Of a stretch of 64,000 nucleotides of DNA, positions 45,809 to 54,386 are shown piece by piece. Position numbers and translations under genes: made by a program. Under the pieces are notes generated by a model, which saw only the letters and a program-made list of their open reading frames with translations, had not been told where the DNA came from and did not search any database. The stretch comes from Terrimonas sp. Lineage in GTDB: Bacteria > Bacteroidota > Bacteroidia > Chitinophagales > Chitinophagaceae. Every line of letters begins with the position of its first letter. Within the stretch, counting starts at the first letter, position 1. The stretch is from assembly GCF_003075435.1 (NCBI RefSeq), contig NZ_QCZJ01000001.1, forward strand, positions 1 through 64,000. The letters are read 5' to 3'.

Positions 45809-46204
45809 TTATATATACATCGCGTTGCGGACTTCCATTACTACGTAATGCTTTTTCTTTTTGCTGGTTTGCAATACGATAGCCTGTCCCTTAGTAACAC
45901 CCATCAGCAGGATACCAAACGGGGAGATCGCCGATATTTTGCCCTTCCAGTCATCTCTTTCATCAGGTGGAACGATCTTGTACTGGATGTTCTGTCGCAA
46001 ATGAACATTCCGGAGCGTTATAACATCATACAGCCGGGAAACATTATTGGGAAAGTCTGCTGTTGTTACCAGTTCTGCATTGGCAAGCCTGTTTTTGATG
46101 CCGGTTTTTTCTGCATCGCTCAATAGAGTGAACTGCCTGTCAGTTTCCAACGCTTTTGTAAGTAATTCCTTGTCTTCGTGTAATAATATAAATTTGTTTT
46201 CCAT
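45809..46204 (-). CDS. GreA/GreB C-terminal-domain protein, Rnk-like
   Basis: A 131-residue cytosolic protein. The N-terminal 45 residues are helical and the C-terminal part (about 50-125) is the FKBP-like GreA/GreB C-terminal domain, with LRQNIQYKIVPPDERD and ISPFGILLMG. It lacks the long GreA coiled coil that enters the RNA polymerase secondary channel. This matches the Rnk (regulator of nucleoside diphosphate kinase) architecture, which binds RNA polymerase. The actual role in Bacteroidota is unproven. Confidence 0.82.
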   Translation of the reverse strand: MENKFILLHEDKELLTKALETDRQFTLLSDAEKTGIKNRLANAELVTTADFPNNVSRLYDVITLRNVHLRQNIQYKIVPPDERDDWKGKISAISPFGILLMGVTKGQAIVLQTSKKKKHYVVMEVRNAMYI

Positions 46205-46606
46205 TATGAACTTTAATTAATATCAATAAAAATAATTACGGCATGTGCTAACAACATACCAATCCACTTTGCCGCCAGGCAAAGCATACATTTATATCCC
46301 CCGGAACTTAAGGCAGTTGCCGGGGCTTACTTATTAAAGTCTTTGGGATTTGAAAAAGCATACAGGCGCTTACCCGCAAAAGGAACAATGCGGTTTAACG
46401 AAAGTGAAGAATCAGAATGATAAGTGATATGATTAAATCTATACCTGTACATTGGAGCAAAGATACGAAATATTATGGGGTGTGCAGGCAGGACGTGCAT
46501 TAAGGGCTAATTAATAATTTTGAGGTGCTGGGCAAAAGTAGATAAGACCTTTAATTTTTGAGATTAACATTTCACTATAAATGATCAAATGCATTTAGTT
46601 TATGAT

Positions 46607-46676
46607 GTGCATAAAATAATGCGTTAAAAACCTCTTGATAGTATATTGTCGCTGAGCAACGCATTATTTTACACAC
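46607..46676. repeat. Near-perfect 19-bp inverted repeat
   Basis: GTGCATAAAATAATGCGTT (46607-46625) and AACGCATTATTTTACACAC (46658-46676) are inverted at 17 of 19 positions with a perfect 13-bp core, separated by 32 bp. It lies about 100 bp outside the left 15-mer of the accessory patch and resembles the ends of a small element, but no transposase is present. Confidence 0.5.
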
Positions 46677-46775
46677 ACCGCTAAAATCCACCGGGGAGAA
46701 ATAATTAATATGGAAAAATAATTAATAACTTTACATATCACTTCTCAATGGTTTATTGGTACATAGGATACCAAT

Positions 46776-46790
46776 GTTGCCTGCTGTGTT
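46776..46790. repeat. Left inverted 15-mer bracketing two accessory genes
   Basis: GTTGCCTGCTGTGTT touches the stop of the PI-PLC-like gene. The inverted partner at 49004-49018 matches at 14 of 15 positions. Together they enclose 2.2 kb of AT-rich sequence. Confidence 0.45.
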
Positions 46791-46791
46791 T

Positions 46792-47685
46792 CTATTTGGC
46801 AAGTTTATAATTGTCAATTGCAATAAAATTTACTTTCCCTTTAACCAACTCATTATATGTGTCTATTGTCTCGGGTGAGCCATAAACCCTACTTAAATAA
46901 TTTAATGAGTTCAACTTATTTGCCAATAGTTTGGAATTATACTTCAAGTTATAGAATATAACATTTGATGAGTTTGTTTGAGAAATATTAAGAGGATTTG
47001 CAATTTCGTTTTCAGTATGAATTTCAGGTGCAACAAAGCAGATAGAGTTTTGTTTTTGAGAAGAAAGATACTCATCCAAAGGATTTCTTGACGTTATCTC
47101 TGTGCCATTTGTTATAACGAAAATAAATTTACCTTTTAGTGAATCTAGGGTTGGCCATTTACTAACTAATAAAGCTTCTTTTAAGTTCGTTTTTTCTTTT
47201 AACAGCATAAAAGGGGTAAATATTTTTTCTTTGGTAAAGGTTCTCAAAATTAAGTCATCCAAATCACTGGGTTTCCTAGTCTCATTATTATCGCTCCAGT
47301 TTTCTTTTTTATCAATAAATATTGTAATCACATTATGATTTGGATTTTCATCGCTCCAAAGTTTAATCCTACTTAAACAACTTTGAAAAGTGCCGCCACA
47401 ACAGTTTAAATTGCCTTTTTTATGGGGTTCGTGTTTTACATACCAATCTTTATTCATTTTATTACTCCCTAAAATTGTGCCCAACAAACCAGAGGCAACT
47501 TCGTTATCCCAAATATCTATCTCAATTGAAGTAGTATATGAAAAAACATCTTCTATTTTATTTGCTAGGTTAGGAAGATAACAATTATGACAAGCTAAAG
47601 AATAGTTTTTGTTGTATTCTATTTGCTGCGAACTTGCCCTAAAAGAAGAAATAAAAATAGAAAGTATGATGAAATATTTACTCAT
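46792..47685 (-). CDS. Secreted PI-PLC-like phosphodiesterase (Ca2+-dependent type)
   Basis: A 297-residue exported protein with a signal peptide (KYFIILSIFISSFRASS). It resembles the Ca2+-dependent phosphoinositide-specific phospholipase C family: the first catalytic His lies in LACHNCY (His33), EIDIWD (Glu55, Asp57) provides metal ligands, and a second His lies in VKHEP (His85). The TIM-barrel core would span about 25-290. Such enzymes cleave phosphatidylinositol or glycerophosphodiester bonds, possibly in host or environmental lipid. It has a CC pair and several Cys, suggesting disulfides. The gene is clearly more AT-rich than its neighbours and is followed upstream by another secreted protein of similar base use. 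Confidence 0.75.
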   Translation of the reverse strand: MSKYFIILSIFISSFRASSQQIEYNKNYSLACHNCYLPNLANKIEDVFSYTTSIEIDIWDNEVASGLLGTILGSNKMNKDWYVKHEPHKKGNLNCCGGTFQSCLSRIKLWSDENPNHNVITIFIDKKENWSDNNETRKPSDLDDLILRTFTKEKIFTPFMLLKEKTNLKEALLVSKWPTLDSLKGKFIFVITNGTEITSRNPLDEYLSSQKQNSICFVAPEIHTENEIANPLNISQTNSSNVIFYNLKYNSKLLANKLNSLNYLSRVYGSPETIDTYNELVKGKVNFIAIDNYKLAK

Positions 47686-47741
47686 AAAACCAATTTAAAA
47701 TGATTGGGAATGTGGTCATTCCCAATCTGTAGTTTTTATTT

Positions 47742-48920
47742 CTATTTTTTTTCCATTATTATTATTATACTCTTTAAATGTGGAATAATCCAACATCCTT
47801 CTATTTGATCTTGATTTCTACCGGTATCACCAGACCAATCTAAGGCATCTAATGGGCCGCTGGCTACATGTTCGGTCATTGTCCAGTTCGATTGATATTT
47901 GTCAAAGGATGAGGTAAAACTAGATTCATCTTTTATTTTGAATCCAATAATTCTATATTCTTCTGGTGCTGTAAAGATTTTGTATGTTTTACTTAATCTA
48001 AATTCTGTCCAGTCTCCTTGTTCTTCCTTAATAGTTGCAGAAAGCACCCCAACAAGTGATGATTCGCTTTCAAGTCCTAAAGAAAAGCTGCCAAAAAGAT
48101 GAGTCGAAGAGAATCTCTTAAGTTCTTCATCTCCATCACCTACTTTAGTTGCTTGGGGTGTCCTCTCTAGGTTTTGACGCTTTAGTTCATGAAATTTCAA
48201 AGTTGAAGTTGGGGTTGTAACCTGTGGCTTTGTTTTATAAATTGCTAAATTACCAGTATGAATAGTAACAGTTTCTCCACCATTTAGATTTAAAACAAAA
48301 GGTATTGAAATGTTTTTATTCCTACTAATTGCAAAACGAATAACTTCATCTGTTTTGATAATAAAATCATATCTTTTATTGTACTGACTGCCATTCAATG
48401 TCATGTCTTCTCTTTTAGCGTTCCATGATAATCTTAGTTTTGCGCCAGGGCTATTGCCGGTTTTTTTGTAATAAACTATCAGATACGAAATATTATCATC
48501 ATCTGTATTTTCTATCCTCGCATGTATGCCATCTTGCCTGTAACATTCGGCAAGTATCTGAATAATATCCTTATTAACTGTTTTGCTTACAATTTGTATT
48601 TTCTCTATAAAGAATTCATCGTAGGTAGTCATATTAAGAACAGATTCAACAAATTTCTTGTAAGATGACTCACTGGCATCAAGCCCTAGTTCAACTAGAA
48701 CTCCTTCAATTGGTATCCCTATTGAAGCACTATAATCCTTTGCTTCTTGATATGTCATATTTACATCTCTTTTGAACAGCTTCAAATAGGAAATGGCTCT
48801 TTCTCTGGATGAATTTGTTGTCCGAGTATCATATACACCATATTTGGCAATGAGTTCGCAATTTTGTGCGAAAGTGTAATTTGTTGAAATTACAAGAACA
48901 ATTAAAATTATTTTTTTCAT
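47742..48920 (-). CDS. Secreted protein of unknown function
   Basis: A 392-residue exported protein with a signal peptide (KKIILIVLVISTNYTFAQ). Residues about 20-150 are helical; about 150-240 and 270-392 are rich in beta strand, separated by a Thr/Pro-rich linker (KPQVTTPTSTLK). I recognise no domain. Base use is AT-rich like the PI-PLC-like gene that follows 56 bp downstream, so the two are probably one unit acquired together. The C-terminal part (SSLVGVLSATIKEEQGDWTE) has a jelly-roll-like strand pattern, only a guess. Confidence 0.7.
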   Translation of the reverse strand: MKKIILIVLVISTNYTFAQNCELIAKYGVYDTRTTNSSRERAISYLKLFKRDVNMTYQEAKDYSASIGIPIEGVLVELGLDASESSYKKFVESVLNMTTYDEFFIEKIQIVSKTVNKDIIQILAECYRQDGIHARIENTDDDNISYLIVYYKKTGNSPGAKLRLSWNAKREDMTLNGSQYNKRYDFIIKTDEVIRFAISRNKNISIPFVLNLNGGETVTIHTGNLAIYKTKPQVTTPTSTLKFHELKRQNLERTPQATKVGDGDEELKRFSSTHLFGSFSLGLESESSLVGVLSATIKEEQGDWTEFRLSKTYKIFTAPEEYRIIGFKIKDESSFTSSFDKYQSNWTMTEHVASGPLDALDWSGDTGRNQDQIEGCWIIPHLKSIIIIMEKK

Positions 48921-49003
48921 TGTTTAATATTCATTTTGAAGTTAATAAAAAGCATTTCGTGAAAGAGGTGTTTTAACCCTAAATAGGGAGGGGTGTTTCC
49001 TAC

Positions 49004-49018
49004 AACATAGCAGGCAAC
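49004..49018. repeat. Right inverted 15-mer bracketing two accessory genes
   Basis: AACATAGCAGGCAAC is the inverted partner of 46776-46790 with one mismatch. It lies 84 bp upstream of the unknown secreted protein. Confidence 0.45.
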
Positions 49019-49150
49019 TCTCCGATTTACGTTATTTATCCGAGTTTAAACAACTATAGTCGATTGTAATTATTTAACAGCGCCTGATTCCAGAGATGTT
49101 TATCAAACTAATCTTTATCTCGGTCTTATTTTTTAACAGCCCAGCTCATT

Positions 49151-49576
49151 CTATAACTTTTTAATCACTACATTGCCACCTACAACGTACTCCCTTCACC
49201 GAAAATACTTATACAGCATTTTTTTGGAACCTGTTATTCCCTCCCACTGGAAATTTCCCAACAGATAATAGGCAGTAGAAATTTTAGCGTTTAACTAGTC
49301 AACAGCCAAGCCAAAGAAACCATAACGCTACGTTACGCCTATATTGGTTCCCATTTTTTTTGTCAAATTGCTACTATTGTCAAGCCTAAACACATAATCT
49401 TTGTTATTGGCTATTTCATACTTATGCCTTTGGGTTCAATCGGGTGAATAAAAGGGACTGTTACGTAATAACTTCAGGAATCTTCCTGCTTTTAACAGCT
49501 ACGTTGCGGCTACGGCGGGAGGAATTTTATAAGATATTGTTTTTTGAAAGGAGTGTCCATTGAACTCCTTCAATTT
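49151..49576 (-). pseudogene. Possible decayed coding sequence in an 807-bp gap
   Basis: The gap 48921-49727 has no intact gene. On the minus strand one frame reads as protein between five internal stops (at 49196, 49295, 49328, 49436 and 49499) and a final TAG at 49151. Stretches such as YEIANNKDYVFRLDNSSN, LNAKISTAYYLLGNFQWE and YVVGGNVVIKKL look like beta-strand-rich protein. Each internal stop (TAG or TGA) is one C-to-T change from CAG or CGA. About nine stops would be expected by chance, so the depletion is suggestive but not strong. Confidence 0.3.
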
Positions 49577-49727
49577 TTATATCATTGCTTTGTTATTTCA
49601 AAACTACTCACCTGCTTCAAATCTCCTTGCAGGAATAATCCTCAAATTCCATCAGGAAAAACCATGAAACCTTTCATGCTTTCCCCTTGGCAATCTTCAG
49701 TACCTTTAACATTTACTACAGAAATAA

Positions 49728-50363
49728 ATGACTACCGTAGCCATTGCAGATGACCATAAAATATTCTGCGATTCGCTGGAATCGCTCATCAATGCTTTTG
49801 ATGCGTGTAAGGTTATATGGACGGTGCAGAATGGAGATCAGGCTATAAAAATGTTGCAGGAAAATGACCTGCCAGATATATTATTGCTTGATATTAATAT
49901 GCCCGGCAAAAACGGCATTGAGGTAGCGGAATGGATATTTCAACAAAATTTACCCGTACATGTTTTAGCTCTAACCATGGAAAATGATGATAACAGCGTT
50001 ATTAAAATGCTGCAATACGGCGTTAAAGGCTATTTGTTGAAAAACGTAAGCGCGGAAGAATTGCAAAACGCCCTGCAAAGCATTGTGAAATACGGCTACT
50101 ATTATACACCGCATGTTACCAAGCAAATCGGTAATTTTATAGCTCATAAAAACAGCGAGCCTGTTCCTGTTTTGAAAGACAGGGAAAAGGAACTGCTGCA
50201 ATACATGTGCACCGATCTAAGCTACATGGAAATAGCGGAAAAAATGTTTTTAAGCGAATCAACTGTAGACTCCTACCGCGCCAGGCTGTTTGAAAAATTC
50301 AATGTAAAAAACCGTATCGGCTTGTTATTAAAAGCCAACAGCATGGGGCTGATAAAACTCTAA
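49728..50363 (+). CDS. NarL/LuxR-family response regulator
   Basis: A 211-residue two-component regulator. The receiver domain (1-120) has acidic residues DDH near the start, the phospho-acceptor Asp in ILLLDINMPGKNG, the Thr switch in LALTMEND and a conserved Lys in GYLLKNVS. A LuxR-type helix-turn-helix follows (about 145-211, with LKDREKELLQYM and MFLSESTVDSYRARLFEKF). Its stop overlaps that of the convergent histidine kinase by 4 bp, so the pair very likely works together although transcribed towards each other. Confidence 0.93.
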   Translation: MTTVAIADDHKIFCDSLESLINAFDACKVIWTVQNGDQAIKMLQENDLPDILLLDINMPGKNGIEVAEWIFQQNLPVHVLALTMENDDNSVIKMLQYGVKGYLLKNVSAEELQNALQSIVKYGYYYTPHVTKQIGNFIAHKNSEPVPVLKDREKELLQYMCTDLSYMEIAEKMFLSESTVDSYRARLFEKFNVKNRIGLLLKANSMGLIKL

Positions 50364-52207
50364 TCATTTTTCTTAGGAATTGCTATTGTAATACACGCTC
50401 CTTTACCGGCAGCGGATTCAATGTTAAGGTTACCTTTTAAATAATTCACGCGGCTTCCAATATTGCTTAAGCCCAGTGTTTCTTCTTTTATACCTGATGG
50501 ATCAAACCCTCTGCCATCATCTTTTACCGTTACCATTACCGCTCCGCCCGTTGTTTCAATGGCAGCGGAAATACAGGAAGCCTTACTATGCTTGGCCGCG
50601 TTTAATACCAGCTCGCACATGATCCTGTATACATTTAACTGCACATCCTTATGCACAGAAGTTGTAATGCTGTGATGGAATTGAACAGGTATTTTATACA
50701 CCTCCTGAAGGTCGCTGAAATACCTGGAAAGAGAAACGATCAGCCCTTCAGAGGATAATCCCTTTGGCATCAATTGGTGCGAAATATTTCTTATCTCTGC
50801 CATAGAACCATCCAGGATATCTTCGGTTCTATCCACCAGTTGTGCCGGTAATCCGTTATTTGCTTTTGATGTTATCAATCGAAAATTTATTTTTAGCGCT
50901 GCCAGCATTGGGCCTATGCTGTCATGCAATTCTCCGGCAATCCTGCGCCGTTCATTATCCTGTACGGTCACTAATTGCTCCAGCGTTTTGGAGTGTTCTT
51001 CTTCCAGTTGTACAATATGCCGGGCTGTACGCCTCCTGTCTTCCCAGATATTCAAAAAGGTAGCGCAGGTAAGTACCATCATTTCGGCCATGCTTGCAAG
51101 CAGCATGCCGTGATCGTTTAAAAAAGTATTATGGAAAACCCCGGAGTTAGACAATACCTGCTGAACAGACATCAGCACCATTATACCCATTGCCAGCGCA
51201 AATAACCGTGCTGCAGCGCTTTTTTCAAGCAGCCGTTTCAATACAAGCAATATACCCAAAAAAGATATGATAAAATAAGTATGCCACACCAGGTTGAATA
51301 TTGCCGGGGCATACCCCCACTTTGGTATAAAAATATAAATAGCAAAGGTTGCAGTTAATAGTACACCAGGCCGGGTAATATATTTCAGAATGCTTCCGCC
51401 AAACTTATCGCTCTTTATATCCCGTTTAAACAATGCACGCAAAAGATAGCAGAAAGAAAGCAATCCCCAGCATATGGATAATGGTTTTATTATACCATTA
51501 AGCACAGGCAGGTTATGATAAAGCATAGGATATAAATACCCGTAATGCGATAATATCCATGCTGTAATACAGATAATATACAGCACATAATACCCCAGTG
51601 CTTTATTCCGGAAGATGAACCATCCATACATTACTGCCACTATAATAAGAAAAACAACACCCAGGTAAAACCATATTAACCTGTCAAAACCGGAATAGCG
51701 CTTATCGAGCTCATCCACAGTCATTATTTTATAACCGACATTTATATTTTTCCCCTGATCCTGGAAAACTGCCAGGTAATAAGTTGCAACGTCGCCTATA
51801 TTAACGGGCATGGTATGCCATACATATTTTCTTGCAGTATTATAAGGCGTCAGGTTACCGCCGCTGTATTTCTCTTCTTTTAGGCCGGTTTTAGTGAGTT
51901 GAAAAAATAATACGGTATCAATGCTGGTATTGTCTACAGACAATACATATTGCTCTCTTTGGGAAATCCCTGCTATCTTGATTACAACATAACACCACTT
52001 GTTGCGGGTAACAAGCCCAAAATTTATTTTTCGCCCGTCATAAGAAGTATAATGATACTGATCAGGAATTATATGAATAGCCGCAGGTGGTAAATCGGAG
52101 GAAAAGCTATAGATACTATCATTGAATAAGTTTTGCTGCTGTGCAAAAGAAACAGTTACAGTACAATATAACAATGCAATAAGAATGGAAGCTTTGGAAA
52201 TACCCAT
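50360..52207 (-). CDS. 7TMR-DISM sensor histidine kinase, NarX-like
   Basis: A 615-residue membrane kinase. A signal peptide (ILIALLYCTVTVSFAQQ) leads to an extracellular 7TMR-DISM domain (about 25-165), then seven transmembrane segments (about 170-390). The HisKA_3 helix carries the phospho-acceptor His in RRRIAGELHDSIGPMLAALK, and the HATPase domain has the N box and VKDDGRGFDPSG. The ligand is probably a carbohydrate or small molecule, by analogy with DISM domains. It is convergent with, and overlaps, the matching NarL-type regulator. Confidence 0.92.
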   Translation of the reverse strand: MGISKASILIALLYCTVTVSFAQQQNLFNDSIYSFSSDLPPAAIHIIPDQYHYTSYDGRKINFGLVTRNKWCYVVIKIAGISQREQYVLSVDNTSIDTVLFFQLTKTGLKEEKYSGGNLTPYNTARKYVWHTMPVNIGDVATYYLAVFQDQGKNINVGYKIMTVDELDKRYSGFDRLIWFYLGVVFLIIVAVMYGWFIFRNKALGYYVLYIICITAWILSHYGYLYPMLYHNLPVLNGIIKPLSICWGLLSFCYLLRALFKRDIKSDKFGGSILKYITRPGVLLTATFAIYIFIPKWGYAPAIFNLVWHTYFIISFLGILLVLKRLLEKSAAARLFALAMGIMVLMSVQQVLSNSGVFHNTFLNDHGMLLASMAEMMVLTCATFLNIWEDRRRTARHIVQLEEEHSKTLEQLVTVQDNERRRIAGELHDSIGPMLAALKINFRLITSKANNGLPAQLVDRTEDILDGSMAEIRNISHQLMPKGLSSEGLIVSLSRYFSDLQEVYKIPVQFHHSITTSVHKDVQLNVYRIMCELVLNAAKHSKASCISAAIETTGGAVMVTVKDDGRGFDPSGIKEETLGLSNIGSRVNYLKGNLNIESAAGKGACITIAIPKKND

Positions 52208-52328
52208 ACCCGTATTATTTCTGCATTACAATTAACTGATTGCCACAGCAATTTTAAACACGGATTAATATCCAGGTTCACATAAATATTGGTATCACCT
52301 GATGTAAAATAACATATCCTGTTACTAC

Positions 52329-54038
52329 CTAAAACTCAAACTCCCGCTTCCCGATATTCCATCTTAGCCCGGTAGAAAAAAAGAATTCGCTCTGCTTCGG
52401 TTGTTCCTGTACGTTATAGCTGCGATTGGCAACACTCACATCTATAAATAAATTTTGTAACAATTCATATGAAGCTGAAAAAGATGCAAGCAGGGATTTT
52501 ACAGGAACTCCTGTACCAATAAAAAAACCGTAATCACGCGGACGGGTATCATAACTCCGGAAAATATCGCCGCCCATATTTACACCGGCTGAATCAAGCC
52601 CTTTATAGTTGTACATTAATTTACCGGTAAGGTATAATTTGTTGAATGGCTGGTATTTTAAAACAGCAATATATTCCCTGAAGTTTGCTCCTAAAGGATG
52701 GGCCAATTCAGTGTTATAATGTGTAAATGCGGTACTGCTGTCTTTATGCGCATACATAAACGGCCTGATTATATTAACCTCAGCCTGCAGATCAAGATTT
52801 TTAACGCCAAGTACATCAATATACTTGCCGCCAACCTGCAACGCCTGTTTATTTAACCAACTACCACTGCCGTAATTTTTAAGATCCTTAAACACAAACT
52901 CTCCTATAACAAGATTACCATACAACTGAAGTGTTTTGAGCAGGTTTGACTTAACATCAATACCAATGGTTGCCTTTGAATTGCCGCTTCCCAACTGCAT
53001 TTCCATAGCCCTGTAAAACATGATAGGATTTAAATAACTCAGCTCTATACCGTTTCTTCCGTTATATATCACATTTTCGTATACACCAACATTTAACCAT
53101 TTTGCCAACTGCAGGCTAAGATGGTGAAATGCCATATAATTTTTGTATCTAACGGTATCCCTGTTGGGAATAGGACTAAATGGTGCAATCAATTCAGCAT
53201 ATACACTCTTGTATGCAAACTTGCGTAACTGCACGTCCATTTGCAGGAACAGGTAATTGTTACTAAAATCGCTCAACATTAAACTCCGGTATCCGTTACC
53301 TAAAAAAAGCTTATCATATCCAAAACGAAGATTAATGAATTTGGACGCCGCGAAATCTATACCTCCTCTTGCATCAAAATAATCGTAACCACCACCGGAT
53401 AGAAATTTAAAATAACCCGCGTTAGGTACTCCCAGATGTTTATTTACATATTGTTGTACATACAGGGGATCTCTTTCCTGGTTTTCTGTTATATAAGTGT
53501 AGAAACCCAGTTTTTTTCCAATATTACCGCGCAGGGTTATACCTCTCGTATTTGTAAACAATGTTTTATCAAACTCTGATGATTTACCCATCTGCAGGTT
53601 TAAAACCGGGTCAATGATCAGTATAAAATCCTTGCTATAGGTTTCGTATAAATGGGCAGGAGTTTTAAAGAATGTATTAAGGATAGGCTTACGCACGCTG
53701 AAAGAATCGCCAAAAGCTTTTGTCCATTCCGCATTGTTCATCAGCACACTCCTGATATTGTAACGGTCAACATCAGACAACTGATCCGATATTACACCTG
53801 CTTTGTCTAGTGAATCAATATATTCTGCTCTTTCAGTATACAGCTTTCTGCTATAAGGCTTTATAGCAGAAAAAGAAAGCACAGAATCATTTTGCAACTT
53901 GATATCAAGCCTGTCTAACAACTGGTATTGTTTATTCCCAAGCGGAATCCGGTCTGACTGGCTGAATGCATCATAATTCCACAATAAGAAAGCCGCAAAC
54001 AAAATATGTTGTAAAGAAAAGATGTGTTTTTTCAGCAT
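52329..54038 (-). CDS. Outer-membrane beta-barrel protein, Wzi/RemB-like
   Basis: A 569-residue exported protein with a signal peptide ending near residue 26. A helical region of about 80 residues precedes an extended series of amphipathic strands with aromatic belts (about 130-569), ending in the strand FFFSTGLRWNIGKREFEF with a terminal Phe typical of outer-membrane barrels. Segments such as GNIGKKLGFYTYITENQERD and ELSYLNPIMFYRAMEM resemble capsule-assembly Wzi-type and gliding RemB-type barrels. I infer a role at the surface in polysaccharide binding or gliding. Function is not proven. Confidence 0.65.
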   Translation of the reverse strand: MLKKHIFSLQHILFAAFLLWNYDAFSQSDRIPLGNKQYQLLDRLDIKLQNDSVLSFSAIKPYSRKLYTERAEYIDSLDKAGVISDQLSDVDRYNIRSVLMNNAEWTKAFGDSFSVRKPILNTFFKTPAHLYETYSKDFILIIDPVLNLQMGKSSEFDKTLFTNTRGITLRGNIGKKLGFYTYITENQERDPLYVQQYVNKHLGVPNAGYFKFLSGGGYDYFDARGGIDFAASKFINLRFGYDKLFLGNGYRSLMLSDFSNNYLFLQMDVQLRKFAYKSVYAELIAPFSPIPNRDTVRYKNYMAFHHLSLQLAKWLNVGVYENVIYNGRNGIELSYLNPIMFYRAMEMQLGSGNSKATIGIDVKSNLLKTLQLYGNLVIGEFVFKDLKNYGSGSWLNKQALQVGGKYIDVLGVKNLDLQAEVNIIRPFMYAHKDSSTAFTHYNTELAHPLGANFREYIAVLKYQPFNKLYLTGKLMYNYKGLDSAGVNMGGDIFRSYDTRPRDYGFFIGTGVPVKSLLASFSASYELLQNLFIDVSVANRSYNVQEQPKQSEFFFSTGLRWNIGKREFEF

Positions 54039-54167
54039 ATGGAGATCAATGTAATCAAAGGTAAGTGTGCACGAGTAAATATAAATAGTATATCTAAAAT
54101 AGAGCCCTTATTACAAATATGTGTTATTTAAGCGATTTTACAACTTCAGATAGCCTAAAAACAAAAA

Positions 54168-54193
54168 GGGTGGATAGAAATCCGCCCCGTTTT
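54168..54193. terminator. Hairpin in the 348-bp gap 54039-54386
   Basis: GGGTGGAT (54168-54175) pairs with ATCCGCCC (54180-54187) with one wobble around AGAA, flanked by an A run on the left and CGTTTT on the right. It could terminate transcripts from either side. The remaining gap holds the upstream region of the barrel gene and nothing else I can name. Confidence 0.4.
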
Positions 54194-54386
54194 AAATCCA
54201 ATATCCTATGAAAAACCGGGGCGAAGATATTAATATCCCGTGGTATTGCAATAGCGATTTACTGTTTTTCGACGGATAGACTTGTTTAGCCGACAGATTA
54301 CTCTTTTCCGGGAATAATCACCGGTATATATCGCCGGAAATCACTTTTCCATCCATATCTGATACCTTGCAGATAAGGTTATTTTA

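Larger units (their letters stand above)
46205..46791. other. 587-bp gap with hairpins and a startless open frame
   Basis: No confident gene. Two GC-rich stems are visible: CTTTGCC/GGCAAAG (46267-46273, 46278-46284) and CCCCGG/CCGGGG (46299-46304, 46320-46325). On the plus strand a frame without ATG, GTG or TTG start runs to a TGA at 46418-46420. It reads like protein (PPELKAVAGAYLLKSLGF), so it may be a gene remnant, or chance. The right half carries a 19-bp inverted repeat. Confidence 0.4.
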
